Shown here: positions 23,401 through 35,444 of the stretch, one piece after another
Numbering within the stretch: position 1 is the first letter of the stretch
How the letters are laid out: every line of letters starts with the position of its first letter
From: Anoplopoma fimbria
Lineage: Eukaryota > Chordata > Actinopteri > Perciformes > Anoplopomatidae
Assembly: GCF_027596085.1 (NCBI RefSeq)
Contig: NC_072460.1
Coordinates: forward strand, 10,893,326 to 10,957,325
Direction: 5' to 3'
DNA: 64,000 bases
Notes under the pieces: generated by a model
What the model was told of the DNA's origin: nothing
Database searches by the model: none
The model's input: only the letters and a program-made list of their open reading frames with translations
Translations under genes and position numbers: made by a program

Positions 23401-26400
23401 CCTCAGGGGTATGTAGAGCATCATAGTTTAGGAAGTGTAGGGCCTCTGACCAAGTTTCTGTATTTGACGAGTTTGGAGTGAGAATGTGATGACTGTACGC
23501 ATCGTCTTCACATGTGTGACTATGTCCACCCATACAGATACCCAATGTAGTATCACAGAGCTGTGTGCATACTGTGAATACAGACGTTTTAGCAAAGTAA
23601 CTGCATGAGGTGGAACATCTTCACAATAAATAATTTAAAAAAACAAGATTTGCAAAAACCTAAAATGTTACTTTAAGAGCTTGCTCATGCAGATCATTTT
23701 CAAGTGACTTTAGGGATTGCAAACTAATGATAAAGGTATTATATATTAAATGCATACAGTGTTCACACAATGTTAGTGATCAGTGGGAACACAGCTGGTA
23801 CAGAAGCACATGCTCAATCATTTTTTTTCCTTGCAAATGAAGTGAAAATGGGCCATTATGGCAAGGAACAAAGAGGATAGGGCCCCATGTTAGAGCCAAC
23901 CCCTCATTGATGCCCTGGTGACTCGGCCAGCCACTCTCCCAAGGCCTACTCCTTGATTAAATGCATAATCCACTACTCCCCATCCCCAATGATTTAGTGT
24001 GCCTTTAAATCAGCTTGCGCACACATAAAAACCTCAAATAAAAATCACCAAGAAAAACCATTGCACTCTAACTGTTCTATTAAAATGATACCCAGCCCAG
24101 CCTTTCTTCTCTGCAATACAGTTTATTCCACATGAATGGATATCTTCATTTTTTTCATAGGTATGCATATAAAATATTTAAAGTTTGAAATGTCACCGTT
24201 GAAACATCAAATGCAAGAGTCTCTCATTAATCAGCAAGGATGGAGGTTCTCTTTTAAGGTTATAACCCTTTGAAAGAGCAAAAATTACATTTTTGACCTT
24301 GAAGATGAGACAAACTCATAAACGTAAAATAATTTGCAGTTTAAAGGGGAAAGAGATATCGGTTACCTCAGCCAGCAGTGCTCTGTGTTGTCAGGGGGAG
24401 ACCAAACAAGTCTCATTTTCATATTTACATCCGAGCTGTTGAGATTAATTCGAAATCACATCAAGAAAAAAATGAAACAAAACTCAGAGAAAACATCAAA
24501 AGGGGCAACTGTCAAACTTCCAAATCCATGGGGCCCCAGCTATCTCCAACGTGTGAAACACAGACTTTTTTCTTCCAGTTTTATTAAATGGTGCATGACA
24601 TTTTCATTACTCAAGGAAATTAAATTGACTAATTTTCTTACAAGCTCTGTACTGTCTGCTATTTTAGGGAGGTGCACGGAAGAGAGCAATTGTTTCAACA
24701 CCTACACAAAAGAAATGCATGCGGGGATGTGCTCTCAGAAGAAAAGTGATTTCAAAGCCTTATATGAAATTTGTTCTTTAATGAGGGAATTTAGGATTTT
24801 GATCCTCTCTTAAAATTGGGTTCATTCACGTTGATAGAACAACAAAACCACAATTATGTATACACACACAAACACACGTGGGTATAATCCAAATGTCAAA
24901 AAGAGAACCGCTTCAATGTCTCAGTGACCTAACATACACCCACTCGCTTACTTCAAAAAGGATTTAAAGGGAAATAATGAAAAGCATCTTGATAAACTAA
25001 AGCTCTGTTGGAGAGATGGTCCACATACTGTAAGTAGAAAAGATTCACTACAGAAAGAGTGAAGTTTTGCTCAGACAGTGCGGATGGCTGAGGGAAATAT
25101 GGAGTCAGCCAGGACCTGGATGTTGCCCCTCCTCTGGAGATGAAAAGGCTGATTACCTTCACCTCTCAGGGGTGTAAGCCACATGGCTGACAACATCATT
25201 GGAAAATAGACTACTGAGCTCCTTTGGGTCCTATAACAGCTTACATTTAATATGGGGGGGAAATTCACACTAAAAAGGAGGTGACACCACCGCTATACCC
25301 TCATATTGTTGAATACATTATGAAGGAAACCACTTATTTCTTGTTGTTGGTTGTGAAGCAGTAATGTGGAGAAACGGAGAAAAAAAAATACTGTGTAGGA
25401 AATGAACTGGCTGGTGTTGTGGGAGTTGGAAAAGGATAGTTATCTGGTTCCCAGTTGCTAATGACAAGCTGCATCCCTGTTTAAAATGTTAAGCATAGTT
25501 CTCCCTATAGAAACAAAATGATATATCTCATGCCAAAGGATTTCTGTAATATTTTGTGTAGCTGCTGTGGTTGACAGCAAAATTCAATTTACAACTCCTA
25601 CGGTGCACTGCAATTACCTGCATAATATACCTCTGAATGCTTCTAATAAGACACTTTGATTATTTAAAACGACTTCTGCTTAATTTTGAGCACCACAGTT
25701 GCTGCTCAGAAATGGTAAGAGAGAGTTAGCTATAAAAATAATCTTAACCAAATTAGTAATTGCTTTTTAAGTCCTCCACAGTGTATCAGTGACACATTTT
25801 GTGTGCCACTGGATAAAAACAGCAATTCCAAAATGATACCACTAATCCTTTGATGAATAAGCTGGAACCCTCTGTATGACCTCTGTGTTCGTCAACAGCA
25901 ACCACAATTTAGTGGCTGTATGAACTCTGTTTCAAAGGTTACGGAATTAACTTAAAATTACTTACAATGCTATTAAAATGCTGAGCTCTTTTGTTGTGGC
26001 TATAAATTAATTTAAAACCTCAGCCATTTGAAATATTCAGAGACATTTCAGAGAGGGGGAATGAAAAGAATGGCAGAAGTGGGGCTTTCTCAATGCTTTT
26101 GGCTTGGCAAATGCTTGTCTTGAATGATGAGAAAAAGAAACAGGGCTTAACTAGAAACATATGGTATTCCACTGCAGAGGAAGCCTCCGTAAGAGGATCA
26201 TGACTGTGTAATAAACAGAGACAGGAAAAGGGCACGTGTGGCGGTTTGGGTGGATGAGGAGTTTTTCTAAGGCAGATAGCTCCAAAGTCTTTTTTCAAAG
26301 CCGTGGCTCACTAAACCTCTCTGATCAGAGCACTGGAAGAACTAACAACAGAACGCTCCAATATACAGTAGGTAGACATATAGACAAACAGAAACACACA

Positions 26401-27216
26401 CACACAGTCATCCATGGAGAATCGGTGGAGTGACAAAAGTGAGCTTCTCACAATTCCATATTTCTTATTGCCATTTATGTCCGTAATTATCACTATCAGA
26501 CTGAATGCCCTTGTCGTACCCTGTGTAATTTTGTAATTATAATTGGGATATTTTGATCTTGTCTCTACGCTGTTCTTGATATGATTGCTGAAAGGAAATG
26601 TGTCTAAGTTTAATCATTGCAACTCCAGAAAGCATTACAATGAGGCTATGTGGAGAAGTTCTAATACTACAAATTTATTTTAGCAAACAAAGTGTTTGAT
26701 AATTCTAATTTATTTTTAGTAATTTAATGTCAGAACTCCAAAAGCTGGAGATACGTATCTGAAAAATCACACTGCTGATTCCCATCTTCTTCAAATATTA
26801 TTCCATAAGAATCATGTAACACTATTAACAGTATATTTATATGATATTTATAACATATAAGGCATTAACCAGGGACTCTTCTGGGCTTTTAGCGTGCTGG
26901 TGTCTAGTTTGTATGTACTCTGCACTAGGGCATATGTCTGTGCTGTAATCACAACAACAATCTTTTACAGATTGCCCATAATTAGAAAAGCTCCTCTCCA
27001 AACCAGCTCCATGTTAAGAGCATGATTGCAGCCAAATTGAGCAGTAATTTGTACGATGTGGACGTGGGAGCAGTGTGAGGGGAGAAGTCTGATGGTTTAA
27101 TGCCACTTTTATCAGGCCTGCTTAGACTGCCACACTCGAACTAAGCACATGGACCTTTAGATCAGACTAGGAAAAGAGCCTCTGTATTGCATCATGGTGA
27201 AACAGACATCAAGCTG

Positions 27217-27220
<4 letters not shown>
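23401..27220. other. Noncoding DNA, longest chance frame of the window
   Basis: Unique sequence. The 159-codon plus-strand frame at 24334-24813 is the longest in the window. It is rich in Lys, Ser and Leu, shows no domain, and overlaps a second frame of 69 codons, so I treat it as chance. The part from about 23850 to 24010 is compact and non-repetitive and might be regulatory. A short CA run lies near 26394-26406. Confidence 0.55.

Positions 27221-27248
<28 letters not shown>
27221..27248 (+). repeat. Poly(A) tract, 28 bases
   Basis: Twenty-eight consecutive A, followed by GGAGGGGGGGGA. The upstream 200 bp show no coding sequence, polyadenylation signal or recognisable SINE/LINE tail. A retroposed 3' end is possible but unsupported; simple expansion is the default reading. 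Confidence 0.9.
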
Positions 27249-27250
<2 letters not shown>

Positions 27251-28116
27251 AGGGGGGGGATACAGGTTTTCTGTCCTCAATAACCCCAGGAGACCCATCA
27301 TGGATGCTAATGGAAACACTTGCCCTACTATTATACAAAAACCTAAACATCACCTGGCTGTCTGCGTGAAAAACAGATGCACTCATTATTATTCCACAAA
27401 GCCGATCAAGGCCATGCTACTGAGAGGTCCAATAAAGACTCTCCTGTGATTGTACCACTGCTGTGAAGTTTAAACTTAGTCTGTCTTTTTGAACCTGGCG
27501 AAGAACTGTGCATCTTTATCGTGACCTCCGATACAGTTAGATTCAACCTTTTAGCATGTATTAGGACACTGCAACAACATATCTTTAAGCACTTTCCTGT
27601 CCTTTTCCTGTACGATTCTCAATGAAATAAGAAATAATTTTTAGTTTAGAATTATATTTTCCAACACACCTCTTAGGGAAAACATTTCTTTAAATAAACC
27701 TACTGTAAGGCATCTTTCAATTCTTGTGTTATTGAGTGTGAGCTCGTCGGGTTGTGCAATACGCTGTATAAAGAAACCAGTTGTGTAGCTCAGTGGCAGG
27801 GATTTCCTGGTAGTTATTGTGGCCTTAAAAGCTTATTCATACCGTATTTCATATGATATTTCCGATTTGTGGTGTCACTCTGCAGTTTGGCTAAACATTA
27901 TTTGCAATCTATGACATTTGACTCTTCGTCTTCATCATCATTTTTCAAGAGAATGTCACCCTTTTTTTGGTCCAAGCATGACGTGTTTGTCAAAAGCTGT
28001 TTGTACTGTTGCTGTTCTTTCCCTATATCAGTGCAGAGTTTGTCATATTTAGCAATACACTTCTATAACATTGTCGGACTCATGATGGACATTCTTTGAA
28101 AATAATCTTAATTCCT
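27249..28116. other. Noncoding DNA, nothing recognised
   Basis: AT-rich unique sequence. The 76-codon frame at 27869-28099 contains a TCN-repeat-derived serine run and is not a gene. Confidence 0.55.
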
Positions 28117-28340
28117 GCTGCAGAACCAGAGATATCATCTTTTTTATCTCTCTCATTTTTCTTCCTTGTCAAAAACTGGCACTTACATAACCCACAATGC
28201 CACTTGAGCACCCACAGTAATGTCAGAGACTTGGGTGTGTTATGTTAGTAGCAGTTAATGTAGACTCAAGCCGCTGGCCTCAAGCAGAGATCAGGAGTTT
28301 GATACAGAGGTCTGGTGACCTCTACTCTTTATGACTCCAC
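28117..28340 (+). repeat. Dispersed fish repeat, family R (copy 1)
   Basis: It shares with 47886-48195 the opening ACCAGAGATATCA, a TAGTAGC(A/T) word followed by TTAATGTAG / CTAATGTAGCC, a 'cctcaagcagagat' / 'cctcaagcaaagat' word, and a CTCCAC word near the end, all in the same order and strand. It is degraded, noncoding, and matches a repeat I recall from percomorph genomes. Confidence 0.65.
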
Positions 28341-31300
28341 ACATAGATTTATTTCATTTTAGTCTTCAGCCCCAACCAATGCTAATGTGGCATCACAAAA
28401 AACATGTATTACATACTGTATGCAGTAGTACTCCCAAAGACCTTTAACCAGACTTGGATGTGTATTGTAATATAGGTGGTTGTTTACCTTTAAGAGTGCT
28501 TGGTGCGGATCACATGGCTAATCTACAAATAAAACAGGAACATTGTTGGACAAATGAGATTGCATAGAGTAAGAATCAAAATCAGTATTAATTGTACAGC
28601 CCTAGTTGTTATATCAGTGACTAATAGATTAGTCAACAGAGCACATAGGTCGAACAATTGATGCCCTAGTTTAACTTTCACAGGAGAAACAGTCTTTCAT
28701 TTACATAGAAAATCAAAAATAAAAGACAATTGGCTTAACAGCTACAGTATGAGTTTACCTGCGACAGAAGCTGTTGTCCATTACATAATTAGGAGTGAAG
28801 TATTCCTTTATATACTACATCATACTGTTCATTTTATGTGAAAAGACACATTAAATTACTTTTAATCATTTAAAACAACAACGCCCTTAGTGAAACGCCT
28901 GCATATAAAACTAGAAAGCCCTTAAACAAAGTGGACATACGGGGCAGTTGATAGGCTGAATCAGCAAAGGTATGAGAAAATGTGTCTTTCACCTCCCATA
29001 ATTACTGCTGCCAATCCAAAGTGATTTTATAATTCCAAAATCCTGACACTTCACAAAGACTCTATAATTGCATTAGGATGGCCTTTCACACTTCAAAGGT
29101 CTATTCCTATTTTTTTCCTAGAACTTGTCCTGAAATATATCTCTTTTTTGTTCCTGAAAGCCACCTCATGAGAAGATGTGGAATTTTTCATGAAAACATG
29201 AAAAATATCCACTTGAGATGACCGCTTACTCTCCTCTCCTTTCTGCCGTCAAAAACATCCAAGAATAGAACAATGATGTGGTGCTAAATACACAGCGAAG
29301 CTTCAAGAATTTCAGAAATGGCCTGAGAGAGGACAGCATTGAGTCAAAGAGGCAGATTTAAAAGTAGTCAACGGTCAAAACAATAACTTTAAACTGAAGC
29401 ATGAAACCTCATGAGCAAAAGTGAAAACTGATTTGGTTAGCACCAGCAAAAAATAGCCCTTTATAGGGAAGTTTGATCTTTTGCCTGATTCTCAAAAGTG
29501 TATAAAATTGTCATTATTCATCTGCCATTTTATAATTGGACATGCAGTATCTGGAGTATGTGTGTGTCCATTTGTCAGGAAAACATAAACCCTTGTTTGT
29601 AGTAGACAAATGTGTGAGTTAGCTTATTTCCCAAGCTGGTTCAAGCAGTCAATAACTTAACTTTCAATGGGATTTATTCTGGTTTATTTACTGCACAGCA
29701 GGACCTGTAACACAGCTTCTCTGTGAAGTAGAGTACTATTTTCTCTTTCAATATGAAAAGCAACGGAGTGATTTTAGTTCTAATAAGTATGCTAATGAAC
29801 TACTAGCACAGACTGGATGTCTATACAGTTAGTAGCAAGTCTTTTCTTTAAACAATGTTACCACATCACAAGAAATTATGGATCAAATAGTATCCATTGC
29901 CAGTACTCCAGAGAAGCATCTCATTAAACGGTTGAGATGTCAAATAAAAAATGTATTTTTTGTTTCACTGGGGCAGATGCTACATGTGTGAATCTGTGAA
30001 TGTGTGAAATAAATCCACCAAATACAACCACCCAACCATAAAATATAACACTGCGCATGCAAATAGTCTCGGTCTTGTACAAAGCGAGCTCCAGTGTTTA
30101 TCTCTTGAGTGAATCTGTCTGTTTGCCTCTTCAGAGTAAAGGCTCTCTTGTCATGACTTGACCATTTTAGCTCCTTTGGCAATAAGACATAAATGTCACA
30201 TCACTGCTGCTGGGTAATAGAAAAATAAGTGAAATATTGTTGTTTTAACTTGAACTGAGGGTATGCAAAGGTATGTGTTGAGTGATCTTAATGATAAAAT
30301 CTTTATTGTGTGTGGATACACCTCGACGACAGCCAAATGCAAACTATTTTTGAATAGATTTTAGCTTTCAGGTGTTTATGAACGAGGACCTACAGCATAG
30401 CATCCATTCACAGAACTGAAAGTCTAATGACATCATTCTGAAATAGAGTTCCTTAGCATATTGCTTTCTAGCCAAGTGACAGCCTCAGATCTGCTCACTT
30501 AAGAAAATTGATGAGATCCATTGCCAAAATGGTGCCCTTGACAGACATTGAAATGATGGCAAGCGTTAAGTTTTATGTGATGTAGTTGACTCCAACATAG
30601 CCATACTACAAGCATACAAGAACCATGATCAACTAGTCAACCCATATGGCATCCACATAAACCGCTAGCATTTTTTTTTTCTCCCATACAAAAAGATACT
30701 TCAGTTTAAATGCAACCTCTCTTCATTTAAAAAACAAGACTATTGCACAAAAGTTGGTCGTCCGTTAACTCCAACTTCTGGGGAAGTATCACAATTAGGG
30801 ATACAAAAAGAAATCCAACAGAGAAAAATACCCATTTATTTGGATCAGAACTTCAGCCGCCTGATTGTTTTGGATACACAAGTGCCACACATTTGGGAAT
30901 CAAGAGGAAGAGGGTGTGGTAAAATAGTATTTAAACAAACAGACAAACATAAAATATTTCTCGAAGATGCTAAAATCCCTGCAGAGCACCAAAAGCATGG
31001 GGCTTAAAGATTTACTGCAGTGCTCTTATCTTTCATTACTGAAGAGTGTGACAGAGAGGCAAACACATTCTACTTTCTGCGTTTCTGTTCTGATCCCAGT
31101 CCAACTCCATTAAACATTTCTGTTTCAGAGGATGCATCAACTTCATTCTCAGAGCACTGCTTGGATTTAAAAAAAAAAAAAAGAAAGAGAAAAACTCTCT
31201 CAGAAATTAAGTTCTTTAAGACCATCTTTCCCCTCTTCTGTTCTTAATAAGAGATCTGTCTCTATTTGTTGTTTTTTTCTCATAAAGCTGTGCAATGTAT

Positions 31301-31424
31301 GAAAGCCCTAGAATGAAAGCCAGTACAATAGCATTATGGAACAAAGGCAGGAAAGAGATTGAGGGGAAAAACAGGGGGAAAATGGCATCATCTCTAAACT
31401 TAATGAAACAGCATCCTTTCATTT
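28341..31424. other. Noncoding DNA with one small perfect hairpin
   Basis: AT-rich unique sequence. ATTTTTCATG at 29183-29192 and its exact complement at 29197-29206 form a 10-bp stem with a 4-A loop. No transcription unit is evident around it. An oligo-A with GAAAG imperfections lies near 31169-31195. Confidence 0.55.
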
Positions 31425-31760
31425 TTTCTAGTAATTATAATAAAGATGGAAAAACATAATAAACGTCTCCCTGCCCCCACCTGCTAACAGTAATTATAAT
31501 AGACTCAACAATAAATGGTAAAGCAGCACAGAGCTGCATCTTGGGAATTCTCAGGAGTCTGTGGATTAGCTTGAAAAGCCTGAATGATTAAAATACACTA
31601 ATTAAAATTTTGTGTTCCTTGGTAACTCGTCTTCCAGGGCCCCTTGTGCTCGCAAAATGGGAATAAATGCGACAAAAGCAAATACTCTTTTAGACCTGAA
31701 TAAATAAACAAGTCTGATCAACTTAGTGTTTTTACAGCGCAAGTTACATAAAAACTTCCT
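31425..31760. promoter_or_regulatory. Candidate conserved noncoding element with repeated TAATTA sites
   Basis: Three TAATTA homeodomain core sites at 31432-31437, 31491-31496 and 31609-31614. The first two lie inside an identical 13-mer (AGTAATTATAATA) repeated 60 bp apart. Further along is GGTAACTCGTC. Multiple identical homeodomain sites at spaced intervals suggest an enhancer, but AT-richness alone gives some such sites by chance. Confidence 0.35.
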
Positions 31761-32699
31761 TGGTGACCTTTTTCACACTTTGCATCCACAGCAAGAATAT
31801 TTTGACGATGTTGTTCTGTAATCAAGCAGACTTGACAGACATACCGAACCGGTTAGAAGCCCTATTACACTGCTTTTGATTAAGCCGTTTAGCCTCATTT
31901 TGAATTCTTATTGTCATTAGGACAAAGTTTGACATCAGTAGACAAATGACTGTGTTAGTTGCTAGTTACTTTGTTTCAGATGTTTTGCTTTTAATATTAC
32001 CCACACAAAACTATCTTTACATAAAGCAAGAATGTGTATGTCAGAGGTGATGAAATACATTTCAGACTTTAGGAGTTTCTACATACTGCCTGGTATTTAC
32101 CATAGGTGTGATAAATAAGGCAAGTGCAGGCTTGTTTTAAACTCTGAGGTGGAATGAATCTATAGTTAAAAGATCAGACAGGGAGGGATCAAAGTGCTGG
32201 AGGTTGCAGTTACAGTCAAATAGCTTCCATGTTATCTACACAGGAACCAATATCACTCAATTTATTAGGTAACACTCTAAAACAGGCAAAATTATATCGG
32301 AAAGATGTTTGTTTTTTTATCAAATAACTTTGTTACCTTGTGAGAAACAGACTTTTTGAAAAGTGCCTCTGCTTGGGATCTCCCCATACCCCCCTCTACA
32401 GAGAGCATACGCTGAATCCTTTTATATAAGTCTTTGCAAATAATTTCAAACTGTTGTTAAAAGTCAGCAAGGACAATATCGTGATATGAAAAAGAAATCC
32501 TCCGATTCATAGCTGTCTCCTGCTCTTCTGTACCACAAATGAGGCAAATCAGTGCCATGGTAGAACAACTGAAACCCCAAAAGACAAAAGGAAAATGTAT
32601 ATATTGACCACATGTGAGGCTACTGTTTTTGAGAGTGGCAGTGGCAATCAAATAATTCAGGAATTTATTGGGAAAGAAAATACAGACAGATTAATGCAG
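31761..32699. other. Noncoding DNA, nothing recognised
   Basis: AT-rich unique sequence without gene, repeat or RNA signals that I can recognise. Confidence 0.6.
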
Positions 32700-33010
32700 A
32701 AGTGCATCATTCCATCTGGCTGCACCAAACATTTTCCTGACAGTCCTCCCTGTCTATAGCCACAGTAAAGAAGACGTCATGGCTCTGGATCTGTCAGCCA
32801 GTTTGTCAGTTGTGAACTCGGTCCGGTCACTGGGACTTGGCCCCTTTCTGCCATGGCGTCAAAATAGAGCTGTGCTTCACAAACGCTGTAATCCCTGCCG
32901 GTATTACCGAAGAGGCTAAAAAGAATCAAAAAGCCTGCTTACAAATTTAATTACCTTTGCAGTTAACCAGAGCTTAGCAGCCAATGACCCAATATTTCCA
33001 CTGAAGACTA
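32700..33010. promoter_or_regulatory. Candidate conserved noncoding element
   Basis: A compact mixed-composition block: TAATTA at 32948-32953, a CCAAT word in GCAGCCAATGACCCAAT near 32979-32995, and GGTCACTGGGACTTGG near 32824. Noncoding in all frames and not repetitive. Low-confidence inference. Confidence 0.3.
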
Positions 33011-33679
33011 GCTAAGGGGGGAGATGGATTGGAGACGGACGCACCGAGTGGGCCACAGAGACTGGCAAGCGTGGCAATCCAGGGCGGCTCAGAGGCATCC
33101 GGTGGGCATACTCAGTGCTACCCGGGGCAACAACAGCACACATGTGGCCCTATCTTCTGCTCGAGTGCAAATTAGATACAGTTGATTAAAATATTGAGTC
33201 ATTTCACAGTCACTGTTGGGGGAATAAAGAGAGTGCGAGTACTGAAAATGTGCTGTGGTATGTGTGAGCATGTTTGTATGTCTGAAACAGAAAGTGAGAA
33301 GAGAGGAAAAAGGGGCTGTCAGAGGTAGAGAGACCAAGCTCCTTTAAATTTGAACAATGAACACATTTCTCATTTATATAGATTCCGTTTGACAAATATG
33401 CCCTTTCCCAAAGGACAACTTTCAAACACCTCTTCTTGCAATAGCAGAGAAGTCTCGGCAATCAATCAGTTCACAGCAATATAAGAAGTGTTGGGAAAAG
33501 CAGAATGCAGTGTTGTATGCTTGTGTTCATGAGCAGCAGGTTCCACAGCCACAGTTTAACACCCCTATTCACCGTTTTTCAAGAAAACTCAAATCCGAGT
33601 TCTTTGTTCACAAAAAAAGTGAATATGACTTGTGGAATAAAAACTTCTGCCTGGCTGCAGTATAACAAAAGAAAATTAA
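33011..33679. other. Noncoding DNA, nothing recognised
   Basis: Mixed sequence with short overlapping minus-strand frames (33089-33461) of no evident meaning. Confidence 0.55.
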
Positions 33680-33880
33680 CAGTTTGGGGTTGCCCTGGTA
33701 ACCTAATTGCATCACAACACTGCACACAGGAGCCAAAGTAACTGAATTTTGATGAAAAGGCAGTGATAATTTACGGCATTGAGAAATTAGTTGCCGTGGC
33801 GACGCTTTAATTACATCTCAAATTAACAATGCAAGTGTAGTGAAATTAAATATAAATCATATTTTCTGCATAAATTACAG
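33680..33880. promoter_or_regulatory. Candidate enhancer with two RFX X-box motifs and TAATTA
   Basis: GTTGCCCTGGTAAC at 33689-33702 is a full match to the RFX X-box form (GTTGCC, two bases, GGTAAC). GTTGCCGTGGCGAC at 33790-33803 is a second X-box-like site with one A-to-G change in the right half. TAATTA follows at 33808-33813, then further AT-rich words to about 33880. RFX factors bind such sites, notably upstream of ciliary genes and in neural enhancers. No promoter or ciliary gene is visible next to it. Confidence 0.4.
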
Positions 33881-33937
33881 GGGTTGATTGGTGCGGGCGC
33901 CAGGAGAGAGAGGTTGAGATTCCAAGGGCCTGTCACA

Positions 33938-34026
33938 TCCCCCTCCTCCTCCCCCTCTCTCTTTCTCTTTCTCTCTCTCTCCGTCTTTCCCTCCTCCTAT
34001 TCCTCGATGCTACCCCCCCTCCTCCT
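33938..34026. repeat. Polypyrimidine low-complexity tract
   Basis: About 90 bp made almost entirely of CT, CCT and TTTC words. The 75-codon frame across it (33884-34111) is a Ser/Pro/Leu run created by the tract. Such tracts can adopt triplex structure and often vary in length. Confidence 0.85.
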
Positions 34027-34207
34027 CACTGGTTCCTTTAAAGACAGGGACTGGATTACACCAGAGGACACAACTCAACCGGAGCATGTCTGCATTTTTA
34101 CAATCAATTAAAGCTAGGGTAGTTAGTGTATTTTAGAAACCCTTTTTGTTATAGTTGTTGAAATTGTCTTTACATCCCAACAGCAATAATTCAATTGCTC
34201 TCCCTAC

Positions 34208-34303
34208 TAGTGTTGCGCAGTATACTGATACTATGAAAAGTGTTGCAATACCCCGCTATTAAAAGGTACAATACTCTATTTTAAGTACTGATGCTTTTAG
34301 AAT
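34208..34303 (+). repeat. Short dispersed repeat fragment
   Basis: The sequence from TAGTGTTGCGCAGTATACTG through CAATACCCCGC to ACTGATGCTTTTAG resembles a dispersed fish repeat that I recall (a 'gcggtataccggtact' type). It is only a fragment and abuts another family directly downstream. Confidence 0.45.
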
Positions 34304-34312
34304 TTCAGATTT

Positions 34313-34860
34313 TTAACCAGGCAGCAACCCCTGGGTCTGAAGAGTGAATGCGGAAATGCCTTACACTTGCATTCTTTCTACTGGCCATCAGGGGGCGACT
34401 GGTTGAAAAAGAAGTCTGTTTATAAAGAGGTTTATGAGAAACTGACCGTACTTCTCATTTGATTTATAATCTTAGTAAACATTTAAAAATTAGTTTATGG
34501 TCTCAGTCACTAGTTTTAAGTCTTCTACAATACAACTTGATGTTCATTTAGTAAATTGTAGTCCCATTTACGATAAAGCAGGATATGCTTTAGGGCGCAG
34601 ATACCTTGTGATTTACAGGTCGTGTTATCAGTGCATGAAAGTTGATTAATTGTAACCTTTTGGTCGCCTGAAAAATGTCATGTTAAGCATTCAGTTGTAC
34701 TTGGCTCGGCCTACTCATGTCACTTCTGGTTGCAAAAAGCCAAGAATGCGATGGGCAAAATTCTGAACTTGAGGCTTCAAAACGGCGGTCCAAAAAAACA
34801 ACGGGTGACGTCATGGTGACAACGTCCATTTCTTATATGCAGTATATGGTTTTAATAAGA
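34313..34860 (+). repeat. Dispersed fish repeat, family S
   Basis: Landmarks in order: CAGGCAGCAACCCCTGGGTC, CTGGCCATCAGGGGGCGACT, AGCAGGATATGCTTTAGGGC, CACTTCTGGTTGCAAAAAGC, GGCTTCAAAACGGCGGTCC, and GGGTGACGTCATGGTGACAA to TATATGCAGTATATGG. I recognise this series from percomorph genomes as one noncoding element. The 122-codon frame within it (34717-35085) is an accident of the repeat and continues into unrelated sequence. Confidence 0.7.
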
Positions 34861-35044
34861 GCCAAACTCATGAGCTGCGTCGATGTGCGACAACTGGAGA
34901 AGTGTTTTGTGTATAGAAGCAATCTGCTTAACTCACTCCTGGGAAATTGGCGTGTTTTTCTCTCAAATGCGATGTCGCATATAGAAAGTGCCTTTGTAGA
35001 CAGTCCATGGCTCGTCGCCAAATCAGACTTACAGAGCAAAATAT

Positions 35045-35443
35045 GTCACCCGAAACTAAGAATTGTTATGTTTTCCTTAGCTTAGAAAAAGCCATTTATA
35101 TCTTCCGAGGGAGCGGGTTGTCTTCCACGGAGTCCGCCATCTTGCACCACCATGTTTCCAAGTATTAAACGGGCCCCAATGCTAAATAATAAAAGATCGT
35201 TGTATTGATAAGTAGATAACTAAATGTAATTTATTATTTGCTGCAGCGAGCATTTGCTTTGCTCTTTCTGTCGGGCTGAGCCGTTCTTGTTCTAAAATCC
35301 AAAACATACAAATCCCTACCTGTAGGCCACCGTAGTTCTCCCACACACTTTGAAAGGGAGGGGCTGAGCTGAGGGGTATTTAGTTGGTTGCAACCTTCCA
35401 CAAACCACTAGATGCCACTAAAACTTACACACTGTCCTTTAAA
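35045..35443 (-). mobile_element. TTAA-flanked MITE-like element, family M, minus orientation
   Basis: Read on the minus strand it starts at TTTAAA (35438-35443) with GGACAGTGTGTAAG, then TGGCATCTAGTGG, TTGCAACCAACT, GAGAACTACGGTGGCC, GAAACATGGTGG, a 'acccgctccctcggaag' word and ACATAACAATTCTTAGTTTC. These are the same landmarks in the same order as the copy at 44936-45296. The distal end differs, so it is truncated or joined to another repeat. Confidence 0.75.
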
Positions 35444-35444
35444 G

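Noticed and set aside
24334..24813. Longest open frame in the window, 159 codons, + strand
   Set aside because: Length is near what random AT-rich DNA gives in 64 kb. Composition is Lys/Ser/Leu-rich with no domain, and no promoter or splice signals fit.
27221..27248. Poly(A) tract as the tail of a processed pseudogene or SINE
   Set aside because: No upstream coding remnant, polyadenylation signal, tRNA-like head or target duplication could be seen.
34717..35085. 122-codon + strand frame
   Set aside because: Spans the end of one repeat family and part of another; not a gene.
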